A DNA stretch of 64,000 nt, taken from positions 547,324-611,323 of the forward strand of contig NZ_JAIBKA010000002.1 in assembly GCF_022603395.1 (NCBI RefSeq). Direction: 5' to 3'. The first letter of the stretch is position 1. Each line of letters starts with the position of its first letter. The translations under genes were made by a program, and so were the position numbers. Source of the DNA: Desulfoferrobacter suflitae. GTDB lineage: Bacteria; Desulfobacterota; Syntrophobacteria; Syntrophobacterales; Syntrophobacteraceae. Shown piece after piece: positions 35,276-43,121 of this stretch. The notes beneath the pieces are model-generated. The model ran no database searches, was not told the DNA's origin, and worked only from the letters and a program-made list of their open reading frames with translations.

Positions 35276-35923
35276 ATGACTTGTTATTATCAAATTTTAG
35301 GGGTATCTTCCCGCGCAAGTCAAGAGGAAATCAGAAGAGCATTCAGGTTGTTGGCCTTGCGATGCCATCCAGACCGGAATCCTGACGATCCTTGTGCGGG
35401 CGATCACTTCAGGGCTGCCTTGGAGGCCTATGAAACACTGATAGATCCGGTAAAACGGCATAGATATGATGGACTGAACGGCTATACTCAGCGCAGTAAT
35501 GGGAGGGGGAAAAAGAATCATGCCGCTTCCCAAGGCTATGCCGCTCCCCTGGAAGAAGTGTTGAAGGAAGCTTTTGGAATTGAGTACGGTTTGCGCCAAC
35601 GCATTGTCAATGATCTTCGCTTTGACCTGCAGGTTCCCAGCAACGTCTTGCGTGAGGGCACCTATGAACGCATTGATTATGCCAGATTGGTGTTCTGTGG
35701 CGAGTGTATGGGAAACGGGCGGAAAAGTCCGGTACTTTCCTGCGAGAAGTGTCAGGGTGATGGCGAATTTGAAGAGAGGTGCTCCTTGCATGTATGGATA
35801 CCGGCCGGCTCCGCCCCTGGAAGCCGCTTGAGAATCTCCGGAGTCGGGGATCAGCCAAGCCCGGCAAGTCGCCCAGGCGACCTGGTAATTCTCTTGCACG
35901 CTACAGACGGGGCAACCCCCTGA
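35276..35923 (+). CDS. Short DnaJ-like chaperone protein
   Basis: 215 residues. An N-terminal J domain (1-65) has HPD at 'LRCHPDRNPDD'. Residues 66-105 are a basic linker. From about 125 there is a partial DnaJ-like substrate region with only two CxxC-x-G-x-G blocks, CGECMGNG and CEKCQGDG, instead of four, and then a peptide-binding-like end 'VWIPAGSAPGSRLRISGVGDQPSP'. Full DnaJ is about 375 residues, so this is a shortened co-chaperone, not canonical DnaJ. The next gene, moaC, starts 61 bases later. Confidence 0.85.
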   Translation: MTCYYQILGVSSRASQEEIRRAFRLLALRCHPDRNPDDPCAGDHFRAALEAYETLIDPVKRHRYDGLNGYTQRSNGRGKKNHAASQGYAAPLEEVLKEAFGIEYGLRQRIVNDLRFDLQVPSNVLREGTYERIDYARLVFCGECMGNGRKSPVLSCEKCQGDGEFEERCSLHVWIPAGSAPGSRLRISGVGDQPSPASRPGDLVILLHATDGATP

Positions 35924-35984
35924 AGACTTGTCAAAACTTGCGACCAATAAACCCTTAGGAAATCCGTCTTCAAGAGGAAATCAA

Positions 35985-36476
35985 GTGACCAACAGCGACG
36001 TACAGCTCAGCCACATTGACTCGAAAGGTCGACTGCAAATGGTGGATGTGAGTGAAAAACAGGTTTCAACTCGGGAGGCCAGGGCGGAAGCCTGGGTCAA
36101 GCTTTCCAAAGGAACTCTGGAGCGGATCGAGGAACACGCTATAGCCAAGGGCAACGTCTACGAGGCTGCTCGCCTGGCCGGCATTATGGCGGCAAAAAGG
36201 ACTTGGGAGCTTATCCCTCTCTGTCATCCTCTGCGTTTGTCAGCGATTGAAGTTGACTTTGTTCCCGATTTGGACAATCGGCAAATTCATATACGGTCCC
36301 TGGTGAAGACCACCGACCGTACCGGTGTTGAAATGGAGGCGATGGTTGCGGTGACCCACGCCGCATTGACCATCTATGACATGTGCAAGGCGATAGATCG
36401 CGACATCACAATTTCAGAGGCCCGGCTGACTTTTAAAAGCGGCGGCAGAAGCGGCACATACCAGCGGGACCCTTGA
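35985..36476 (+). CDS. moaC: Cyclic pyranopterin monophosphate synthase
   Basis: Second step of molybdenum-cofactor synthesis, making cyclic pyranopterin phosphate from the MoaA product. Signature pieces: 'LSHIDSKGRLQMVDVSEK', 'KGNVYEAARLAGIMAAKRT', 'LIPLCHPLRLS' and 'EMEAMVAVTHAALTIYDMCKAID'. 163 residues from a GTG at 35985 that follows AGAGGAAA, which is better placed than the TTG at 35928. It lies alone, with no other moa gene in the window. Confidence 0.96.
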   Translation: MTNSDVQLSHIDSKGRLQMVDVSEKQVSTREARAEAWVKLSKGTLERIEEHAIAKGNVYEAARLAGIMAAKRTWELIPLCHPLRLSAIEVDFVPDLDNRQIHIRSLVKTTDRTGVEMEAMVAVTHAALTIYDMCKAIDRDITISEARLTFKSGGRSGTYQRDP

Positions 36477-36496
36477 CGATCTATGAGGGATTTTGC

Positions 36497-36525
36497 TTTA
36501 CACTTTGTGGGGAGTGTGCTAGCGA
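36497..36525 (+). promoter_or_regulatory. Likely promoter of dksA
   Basis: TTTACA (36497-36502), 17-base spacer, TAGCGA (36520-36525) with TGTGC directly before the -10, an extended -10 shape also seen for the atp and mreB promoters. Confidence 0.55.
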
Positions 36526-36560
36526 GAGACCTCGTCAAACTTCCTTGAGGAGAGCAGAGT

Positions 36561-36923
36561 ATGGACAAAGAGACAACCGCCTATTTCAAAGAGATCCTGT
36601 TAAAGCGCCTGGATGAGTTGTATGAAGAGGCTGAAAGGACGGTGGCGGGAATGACTGATACCGAGGACACTTTTCCCGACCCCACTGACCGCGCCACGTT
36701 GGAATCGGATCGCAACTTCATGTTGCGCATCAGAGACCGCGAGCGCAAGCTGATTATGAAAATTCGTGAAGCACTGCAGCGCATTGAAGACGGAACCTTT
36801 GGCCAGTGCGAATCCTGCGGTGACGATATCAACCTCGAACGACTCAAGGCCAGACCGGTAACGACTCTATGCATCGAATGCAAACGCAAGCAGGAGGCAA
36901 TGGAGAGGGCACGGGGGATGTAA
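36561..36923 (+). CDS. dksA: RNA polymerase-binding transcription factor DksA
   Basis: 120 residues. Coiled coil at 5-75, with the acidic tip 'DPTDRATLESD' (41-50) that enters the RNAP secondary channel in E. coli DksA. The zinc finger has Cys83, Cys86, Cys104 and Cys107 ('CESCG', 'CIECK'). With ppGpp it adjusts promoters of stable RNA. It begins at ATG 36561 after a GAGGAGAG Shine-Dalgarno, with its own promoter. Confidence 0.95.
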   Translation: MDKETTAYFKEILLKRLDELYEEAERTVAGMTDTEDTFPDPTDRATLESDRNFMLRIRDRERKLIMKIREALQRIEDGTFGQCESCGDDINLERLKARPVTTLCIECKRKQEAMERARGM

Positions 36924-36962
36924 GCGGTTGCGCTCGTATGTGTGCAACGCACATTTCTCAGT

Positions 36963-37964
36963 TTACAAATTTCTCACCACCTGGGTAACATCCCCTACCC
37001 AGATGACTTTTTCTTCCCAGCCCCCGTGCAGTAATAATCTGAGCGCTCCTTGAGGTGTAAACCCCAATACCTTGCCCGTATAGTCCATTGTTCCGCAACG
37101 AATTGTGACAGTTGCCCCAAGCAGGTTGGAAAATAGTTCGAATTCAGCTAAAAAAGAGTCGAACCCCTGCCGCAGAAGACGTTCATAATCCGCTTCCAAC
37201 TGGTGCAACAAGGCGAGCAATAAATCTTGCCGTTTGATCTTACTGCCCAGCTCCGCTGCGAGCGAAGTCGCCGGATAGCGGAAGGGGCCCTCCAGTTGGT
37301 CAAATTGGTGATTAGCGTTGATGCCGATCCCCATCACAAGGAACCGCACGGCGTCGTTATCTGATTGCATTTCAGCAAGAATACCGCAGACTTTGCGATG
37401 TTGTATCAAGATGTCATTGGGCCACTTGATAGATGAACTCAAGCCATAATGGTCTCGAAAGATTCTTGCAAGCGACAGCGAAGTGACCAGAGTGGATTGA
37501 TGAATATCATTCAACGGCAAGCATTCTCGCAGCACGATCGACATGTATATGCCCGCGTGCTTAGCAGAAAGCCACTGCCTGCGAAATCGCCCTCTGCCCT
37601 CGGTTTGTTCCTCCGCCACTATTACCGAACCGTGCGGAGCGCCCTGCAGGGCCAACATGATTGCTTGGTCATTGGTCGAACCCAGCTGCTGAAAGTGATG
37701 ATAAGTCCTTCCAAATGCTGAGGTCCTCAAGGCGGGAACTATCTCCTCGGGAATTAACAGATCTGGAACATCCGTGAGCTGATAGCCATCTTTGGGGTGG
37801 GTCTGTATGGAGTAACCCTGGGCACTCAGTTTCTGTATGTGTTTCCACACGGCTGTTCGGCTTATCCCGAGTTGGGAAGCCAGTTCAGGTCCTGACACCG
37901 GCTGTCCCTGTTTGGCCTTGAGCAACCCAAGAATCTGCCCATAGGTGGATTGGTATTCCTGCAT
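36963..37964 (-). CDS. birA: Bifunctional biotin ligase / biotin operon repressor BirA
   Basis: 333 residues. An N-terminal winged helix (1-60, 'VSGPELASQLGISRTAVWKHIQKL') is followed by the biotin-protein ligase domain with 'TEGRGRFRRQWLS' near 118 and 'KWPNDILI' near 182, and then the small C-terminal SH3-like domain. It ligates biotin to carboxylase carrier proteins and may repress biotin genes. The ATG at 37964 is weak in Shine-Dalgarno. A GTG at 38009 in the same frame would overlap the end of cobS. It is the last gene of the long minus-strand cluster. Confidence 0.95.
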   Translation of the reverse strand: MQEYQSTYGQILGLLKAKQGQPVSGPELASQLGISRTAVWKHIQKLSAQGYSIQTHPKDGYQLTDVPDLLIPEEIVPALRTSAFGRTYHHFQQLGSTNDQAIMLALQGAPHGSVIVAEEQTEGRGRFRRQWLSAKHAGIYMSIVLRECLPLNDIHQSTLVTSLSLARIFRDHYGLSSSIKWPNDILIQHRKVCGILAEMQSDNDAVRFLVMGIGINANHQFDQLEGPFRYPATSLAAELGSKIKRQDLLLALLHQLEADYERLLRQGFDSFLAEFELFSNLLGATVTIRCGTMDYTGKVLGFTPQGALRLLLHGGWEEKVIWVGDVTQVVRNL

Positions 37965-37992
37965 GTCTGTCCGGCTGGTTACCTCAGTGATT

Positions 37993-38769
37993 CTACAGTT
38001 GGCTGACACTACATGCTGAGATCGAAAGCAGCACGATTTCAGTCACTTCGTTGGCAGCCCCCAGTACGTCCCCTGTCATTCCCCCGAGCCATCGGCGACC
38101 GATCCAACGAAACAAAGCCGCACAGAGAAGCATCGTCAGAAAGTATAACAAAATCATTTGAGGAGCAATCATAAGCGCAATGATGCCGCCAGAGATCGCG
38201 GCGGCCAGAGGCTGCCTGACGGTCATATGCTCCAAAAAAGGCTTTCCCAGTCCTCCGTCCGGCCTGGCGTAGATGCTCTTGTAAGCGGCAAAAACCATTG
38301 TCAGGCGACTGAACACCGGTACCAGTAGAAAGGAGGCCCAACAAGCCTCCTTTAACAAGACCTGGATGCTTGCCACCTTGCACAGAACTGCAAGCGTCAA
38401 GGCCAGCGAACCGAAAGTACCAATGCTGCTGTCCTTCATGATTGCCAACCGCCGTTCACTGGTATACCCGCCGCCTATTCCGTCCGCCAGATCGGCCAGG
38501 CCGTCAAAATGGAGGCCGCGTGTCAAGAGTATTAAAAGAGCGGTCAAGGCGACGGAGGCGAGTAGTGCCGGCATCCATGCATGGATCAGCAGCGCGCTGC
38601 AAAGGCTGCAGATACCTAATAGCAGACCCACTGCAGGAAAAAACGAAAAGCTTCCAGCAAAATCGTCGGAACTAACTGTTTGCGTGATAGTCTTGGGTAC
38701 GGGAAAGATGGTTAGAAAACTCGTTGCCAGGGTGAACCGCCTGACGGCATTCTTTAATGGTGTGTACAA
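37993..38769 (-). CDS. cobS: Adenosylcobinamide-GDP ribazoletransferase (cobalamin synthase)
   Basis: Membrane enzyme that joins adenosylcobinamide-GDP with alpha-ribazole to make adenosylcobalamin. 'FPAVGLLLG', 'GLHFDGLADLADGIGGG' with 'DxxxD', and 'GVFSRL...' style helices give about six membrane spans. 258 residues, normal. The start is a TTG at 38769, eight bases after the cobU stop. No ATG is near. It is the late cobalamin counterpart of the cbi genes at the left edge. Confidence 0.93.
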   Translation of the reverse strand: MYTPLKNAVRRFTLATSFLTIFPVPKTITQTVSSDDFAGSFSFFPAVGLLLGICSLCSALLIHAWMPALLASVALTALLILLTRGLHFDGLADLADGIGGGYTSERRLAIMKDSSIGTFGSLALTLAVLCKVASIQVLLKEACWASFLLVPVFSRLTMVFAAYKSIYARPDGGLGKPFLEHMTVRQPLAAAISGGIIALMIAPQMILLYFLTMLLCAALFRWIGRRWLGGMTGDVLGAANEVTEIVLLSISACSVSQL

Positions 38770-38775
38770 TTTTTA

Positions 38776-39372
38776 CTAACCCCCATAACCTCGTTGCGAT
38801 TTCTGTTTTTCTATCGATGAATTCTCGGGTAAAGGCTCCTGTTTGAGTTGAAGCGGTATTCCGGCAACGACCAGAGTGACAGAGCGACAAACGGATGCCA
38901 CCGATTGATTTGTCAAGCCCGCAAGATCGCGAAATTGCCTCGCCAGAGGATTGTCCGGGACGATGCCTGTGCCCACCTCGTTGGAAACCAGCACCAACGG
39001 GTAATCCACAATTTTCAGAGTGTCCACCAATCGGTCAACGGCTTGCCGGGGGTCGCCTTCTGGCTGCAAGAGGAGGTTGCTCAACCACAGTGTAAGACAG
39101 TCCACCAAAACTGGTCGCGCCCCGCTACGAAGCTCCAGCAGGTTTTCCACCAGACGATATGGACTTTCCAGTGTCTCCCAAAAACCTTCTCTTCGCCTGC
39201 GATGTTCCTGCACGCGCCGACGCATCTCTTCATCGCGGACCTGGGCCGTAGCCAGGTAGACATAAGGCGGAGGAAAATTCAGCAAAGTCTTCTCAGCAAA
39301 AACACTCTTGCCGCTCCTCGCTCCCCCGAGGACCAAGTGAGGCGTGGCCAACGTCTGCCTGGAGCTATTCAT
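38776..39372 (-). CDS. cobU: Adenosylcobinamide kinase / adenosylcobinamide-phosphate guanylyltransferase
   Basis: Phosphorylates adenosylcobinamide and transfers GMP. P-loop GGARSGKS near residue 17, 'VYLATAQVRDEEMRRRVQEHRRRR' and 'LTLWLSNLL' are CobU markers. The conserved 'SNEVGTGIVP' is near 131. 198 residues, near the usual 180. The ATG overlaps the stop of the DUF3842 gene by four bases. Confidence 0.95.
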   Translation of the reverse strand: MNSSRQTLATPHLVLGGARSGKSVFAEKTLLNFPPPYVYLATAQVRDEEMRRRVQEHRRRREGFWETLESPYRLVENLLELRSGARPVLVDCLTLWLSNLLLQPEGDPRQAVDRLVDTLKIVDYPLVLVSNEVGTGIVPDNPLARQFRDLAGLTNQSVASVCRSVTLVVAGIPLQLKQEPLPENSSIEKQKSQRGYGG

Positions 39373-39803
39373 GAGTTGTCGCCCGGCGTGATTATATAGG
39401 AGCTGAGGTGTTCATTGACGAGTAGGTCCACCAGGTGCGGCAGGGGTTCTCGGTTTCCTCCAACCACCAGAATCGGTTCCTGGGTCAGGGGCAGGAGCAG
39501 TTTGATCGCCCTGGCTTCACCAATAGCTGCAACCATCGCGGAGGTCACTTCACCCATCATGGCATTGGAAATCAGGATGGAAATCGAGCCGACAATCACA
39601 TCGACCTGTTTCACACAATGGCAAATTGCATTTTCACCGGTTGCACCACGGTTGGCCTTCGCTTTCATCATTTGTGAGGTCGCTATGGCGTTGGTGCCGA
39701 GTGCCCAGACTTCCGCCTGTTCGCCATAAGATTCCTTAATCTTCTTAATGATGAAGTTGCCGATGCCGCCGCCTTGACCGTCAATTACCGCGATGCGGAC
39801 CAA
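39369..39803 (-). CDS. DUF3842 family protein
   Basis: 144 residues from a TTG at 39803 that is preceded by GGGGAGG. Other starts (39827 ATG, 39845 TTG) would add N-terminal residues unlike the family. It begins 'VRIAVIDGQGGGIGNFIIKKI', then 'ALGTNAIATSQMMKAKANRGATGENAI' and 'LPHLVDLLVNEH'. DUF3842 members are NAD- or nucleotide-binding Rossmann-like proteins of unknown function, common in anaerobes. Coupled to cobU by a four-base overlap, so a link to cobamide metabolism is possible but unproven. Confidence 0.82.
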   Translation of the reverse strand: MVRIAVIDGQGGGIGNFIIKKIKESYGEQAEVWALGTNAIATSQMMKAKANRGATGENAICHCVKQVDVIVGSISILISNAMMGEVTSAMVAAIGEARAIKLLLPLTQEPILVVGGNREPLPHLVDLLVNEHLSSYIITPGDNS

Positions 39804-39873
39804 GTTGTCATCCTCCCCAGCCAAATGCATGGCTCGAACCGGCAAATTGCAGCAAATGCGAGCACGATGCGGC

Positions 39874-40137
39874 CTATGCCTCGGGTTTTTCTTCTACTGG
39901 AACCAGCAGACACCAAGCGTCAAAGAGTTCGTGATAGCGGAGCACAAAAATGTCACCCTCCACAGTTTTGACTTTATAGTAGCGCAGAGGCATGCGTGTA
40001 GCGTCCATATAGCCTTCGTACCAGCGGTCGAGTATTTCCGCAATAGTGTATTGATCACCGCGCCAGCTGAAGCAAGCTGGTTCCTGAGCCCCTTTGAAAT
40101 GATCGCACGTTTTGACTAGAATACGTTCCAGCTTCAT
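39874..40137 (-). CDS. Small uncharacterised protein
   Basis: 87 residues from the ATG at 40137 (MKLERILVKTC). The sequence has a compact alternating strand pattern and 'PACFSWRGDQYTIAEILDRWYEGY', 'YYKVKTVEGDIFVLRYHELFDAWCLL'. I do not recognise a family with certainty. It lies between DUF3842 and rsmG on the same strand, 10 bases from the rsmG stop, so it is likely cotranscribed. Confidence 0.7.
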   Translation of the reverse strand: MKLERILVKTCDHFKGAQEPACFSWRGDQYTIAEILDRWYEGYMDATRMPLRYYKVKTVEGDIFVLRYHELFDAWCLLVPVEEKPEA

Positions 40138-40147
40138 GGTCAACGGA

Positions 40148-40930
40148 TCAACTGAGTTTCCTCCAGATACAGACATTACGAGCGTTGGGCAGCGAGGGCA
40201 AAGCATAAGGGAAACAGCCCTCAAATTCTATTCCAAATTGTTTCAGGTGAGGATTATAGTATCGGGCGATGCTCTCATCAGCCTTGGGACCCACCCACCA
40301 CGCCACGGCTCCCGCATTGTTCAGCAGGCTGCCGGCCAATAGCGCCAATTGATCCGGGTTCAAACGCAGCGCCCGTAGGGTGATCAGATCATAGCGAGCG
40401 GATGTGGTCCGTGTTTGCGATTCGATCAAACCTTCCCATTTTCCCTGAATGACGCGCAGATTCGGTACTTGCAGCTTAGTGAGTAAGACTTTGAGAAAGC
40501 TTACTTTTTTGCGTTTTGTCTCGAGCAGTGTCATGGTCAGGCCGGGATGGACGATGTTGATGGGTACACCGGGAAAACCGGCTCCCGTTCCTACGTCCAG
40601 GGCGCTTCCCCGACGCGGCAGCCAGCGGCTTGGGAGCAATGAGTCGAGCAAATGCTTTATCAGTATCTCTCGCAACCCGGTGATGCGCGTGAGATTCACA
40701 CGCTGATTCCAGGATTGCATGAGCAGAATATGTCGAGCGCAAAGTCGTGCTTGATTGTCCGTCAAAAAGACACCCTCTTGTTTCAGGCAGGCTGAAATAC
40801 TGCGCACCACGTGTTCTTCCGTATCGAGGGACCTTTGCTGCCGACCAGTCACTGCAATTCCAGGGAAAAAGTTATAATTTGAACCGCTTGCAAGACTCGG
40901 TGAAGCCGTCACCGCCGTGAAAAACCGCAT
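40148..40930 (-). CDS. rsmG: 16S rRNA (guanine527-N7)-methyltransferase
   Basis: Methylates G527 of 16S rRNA with SAM. The methyltransferase signature is 'ALDVGTGAGFPGVPINIVHP', preceded by 'VNLTRITGLREILIKHLLDSLLP' and followed by 'LETKRKKVSFLKVLLTKL'. 260 residues; about 40 extra N-terminal residues precede the usual start. I chose the ATG at 40930 after AGGA, 19 bases after the mnmE stop. A TTG at 40960 is open too. rsmG next to mnmE is a classical order. Confidence 0.95.
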   Translation of the reverse strand: MRFFTAVTASPSLASGSNYNFFPGIAVTGRQQRSLDTEEHVVRSISACLKQEGVFLTDNQARLCARHILLMQSWNQRVNLTRITGLREILIKHLLDSLLPSRWLPRRGSALDVGTGAGFPGVPINIVHPGLTMTLLETKRKKVSFLKVLLTKLQVPNLRVIQGKWEGLIESQTRTTSARYDLITLRALRLNPDQLALLAGSLLNNAGAVAWWVGPKADESIARYYNPHLKQFGIEFEGCFPYALPSLPNARNVCIWRKLS

Positions 40931-40949
40931 GACAATCCTGGCATGAGTC

Positions 40950-42353
40950 TCATTTGCCAATACAGAAACGGGAGAAGATGCCGTCTAACAGATCCTGGTC
41001 TACCTCCAGGCCGAGCACAGCATTCAGATGTTTCCTCGCCGTCTCAATCTCCAAACTCACCAGTTCGTTATAGCTGCCCGTCTGCAATAGTTTCCTGCCT
41101 CGTTGCAACGCTTCCAGAGATCGCTCACAACATTCCTTCTGGCGCATATTCGGGATTAAAGCAGAACGATTTTCAGCGAGTGGTGTTGCGAGGAAACGAT
41201 CTCTCAAAAAGTTTTGTAACCCTTCGATGTCGCCGCGGTTGAAAACGGATATTCTCAGCACGGGTACAGCCCGATCATAGCGGGTCCTGATGTCTTCCAC
41301 GCTCAGCCGGGGTGGAAGGTCACACTTATTTAACAATATCATATAGGACTTCCCGGAAACCGCTTGGAAAACTTGATCATCCTCTTCGCTCAGCGGTTGG
41401 CTCTGATCCATCAGCCACAGGATTATATCGGCTTCGGCAACCGCAGAGAGGGTTCTTTGGATCCCCATGGATTCAATTGAATCGGGTTTCATGCGGATAC
41501 CCGCGGTATCCAAGATTCTGATCAAGACCCCCGACAACCGAAAACTGTCTTCAATAATGTCCCTCGTAGTTCCCGGCATTGATGTCACGATAGCCCGGTC
41601 TTTGCCAAGCAGGACGTTTAACAGGGAAGACTTCCCCACATTTGGTTTGCCAACCAGGACCAGTGTGAGGCCCTCACGCAGGAGGCGCCCAGTTTCATAG
41701 CAGGCAAGAATTTGGCCGAGGGGACGGATTAGCGATTCCTCCATTGTGAGAAGCAACTTTACAGATTCGATGTTTGCTTCGCCCTCATCCAAGTCGTTGC
41801 CGAAATCAATAAAAGCCTCGATTTCGCTCTGCAGTTGCCAGAGTTTATCCCGCAATTCGTCAATTTGGCTTCTAAAATCTCCGCTCAAATGACGCGCTGC
41901 GGCAAGTAGGCTTTGCTGGGATCGCGAGTGGATAAGGTCTGCTACGGCTTCAGCTTGAGACAAGTCAATCCGGCCATTCAAAAAAGCCCGCCGCGTGAAT
42001 TCCCCAGGCTCTGCAAGGCGTGCACCACTTTGCAGCACGAACTCCATAATGCGGTTCAATACCATGAAGCCACTGTGGCAGTTGATTTCAACCATGTCCT
42101 CGCGAGTGTAGGTGCGAGGGCCGGCCATGTAACTCAGGAGCACCTCGTCAACCACCTCTTGGGTCTCGGGTTCTACGATCCAGCCATGGTAGAGTTTGTG
42201 AGTTTCATAGGCATGAACGGATTTTCGGGGTCGGAAGATTCTTTTCGCAATCGATAGGGCTTCTGTCCCGCTTATCTTGACGATCCCTATTCCTCCCTGC
42301 CCAATTGGGGTCGCTATGGCAGAGATCGTATCGTCGGTCAGCTCAAAATCCAT
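40950..42353 (-). CDS. mnmE: tRNA uridine-5-carboxymethylaminomethyl modification GTPase MnmE
   Basis: Works with MnmG to modify U34 in tRNAs. N-terminal THF-binding domain ('TISAIATPIGQGGIGIVKISG'), helical domain, and an inserted G domain at about 215-375 with 'GKPNVGKSSLL', 'PGTTRD' and 'NKCD'. The C-terminus ends with the signature 'FSRFCIGK'. 467 residues, normal. No mnmG is in the window. Part of the rpmH-to-birA cluster. Confidence 0.98.
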   Translation of the reverse strand: MDFELTDDTISAIATPIGQGGIGIVKISGTEALSIAKRIFRPRKSVHAYETHKLYHGWIVEPETQEVVDEVLLSYMAGPRTYTREDMVEINCHSGFMVLNRIMEFVLQSGARLAEPGEFTRRAFLNGRIDLSQAEAVADLIHSRSQQSLLAAARHLSGDFRSQIDELRDKLWQLQSEIEAFIDFGNDLDEGEANIESVKLLLTMEESLIRPLGQILACYETGRLLREGLTLVLVGKPNVGKSSLLNVLLGKDRAIVTSMPGTTRDIIEDSFRLSGVLIRILDTAGIRMKPDSIESMGIQRTLSAVAEADIILWLMDQSQPLSEEDDQVFQAVSGKSYMILLNKCDLPPRLSVEDIRTRYDRAVPVLRISVFNRGDIEGLQNFLRDRFLATPLAENRSALIPNMRQKECCERSLEALQRGRKLLQTGSYNELVSLEIETARKHLNAVLGLEVDQDLLDGIFSRFCIGK

Positions 42354-42374
42354 CGCGCAGCAGCATTGTCTCGA

Positions 42375-43058
42375 TCATTCCCTCGTGTTTTCCTCGCCGG
42401 GCACCGTCTTATGTGACTTTTTTCCTTTTTTCACTGGATAAATCACCACCCTTCTGAGGTTTCCTTCGCCTTTGCTCTTGGTTCGGACGTCCTGATCTTC
42501 CTTCAATGCAAGGTGAATGATGCGCCGATCCTGGGCGTTCATTGGCCCCGTCGTCAAGGGACGGCGAGATTTCTTTACCTTCTCGCATAATTGCTGGGCG
42601 AGCTCAGTGAGGCTGTCTTCACGCTTGGATCGATAGTTTTCGGTATCTACGATGATCGACACATTCTCGCCGGTTTCCTTCTGGACAATTTTGGAGACTA
42701 AATATTGCAGCGCTTGCAGCGTCTTGCCCCTTTTCCCTATTAGAAGTCCGGAGCCATTGCTGATGATATTCAGGTAGATGTGGCCGTTTTTGCTCTCAGA
42801 CTCTACTACGGTGGGCAAATCGACGTGTTTGAGAATTTCGGAGAGGATCTCCTTGGCACGTTCTCGGGCGGCTTCGGCGGGAAGCTCCTTCGCGCTCACT
42901 CTAATTCTGGCCTTCTTGGCTCCGACTATTCCAAAAATGCCTGAAGAACCCTTGGATAGGACTTCTATCTCCAGCTTTTCCGGGGGTAGCTTTAGTTTTT
43001 CACAGGCCAAAGAGATGGCGTCCTCGACTGATTTTTCTTCAATTTCCAGAGTTGACAT
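42375..43058 (-). CDS. jag: RNA-binding protein KhpB (Jag)
   Basis: 227 residues with a Jag N-terminal domain ('EEKSVEDAISLACEKLKLPPEKLEIEVL'), a KH domain with 'SNGSGLLIGKRGKTLQALQYLV' and an R3H domain near 'LTTGPMNAQDRRIIHLALKEDQDV'. KhpB binds RNA with KhpA in other bacteria and influences cell division. It lies between yidC and mnmE, its usual place. Shine-Dalgarno GGAGGAGAG precedes the ATG. Confidence 0.95.
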   Translation of the reverse strand: MSTLEIEEKSVEDAISLACEKLKLPPEKLEIEVLSKGSSGIFGIVGAKKARIRVSAKELPAEAARERAKEILSEILKHVDLPTVVESESKNGHIYLNIISNGSGLLIGKRGKTLQALQYLVSKIVQKETGENVSIIVDTENYRSKREDSLTELAQQLCEKVKKSRRPLTTGPMNAQDRRIIHLALKEDQDVRTKSKGEGNLRRVVIYPVKKGKKSHKTVPGEENTRE

Positions 43059-43121
43059 GCTCTCCTCCGTTAACTTTCCGAACTGAGCAGCTTGTGGCGC
43101 ATTGGGTGGGGGAGATGCGAC

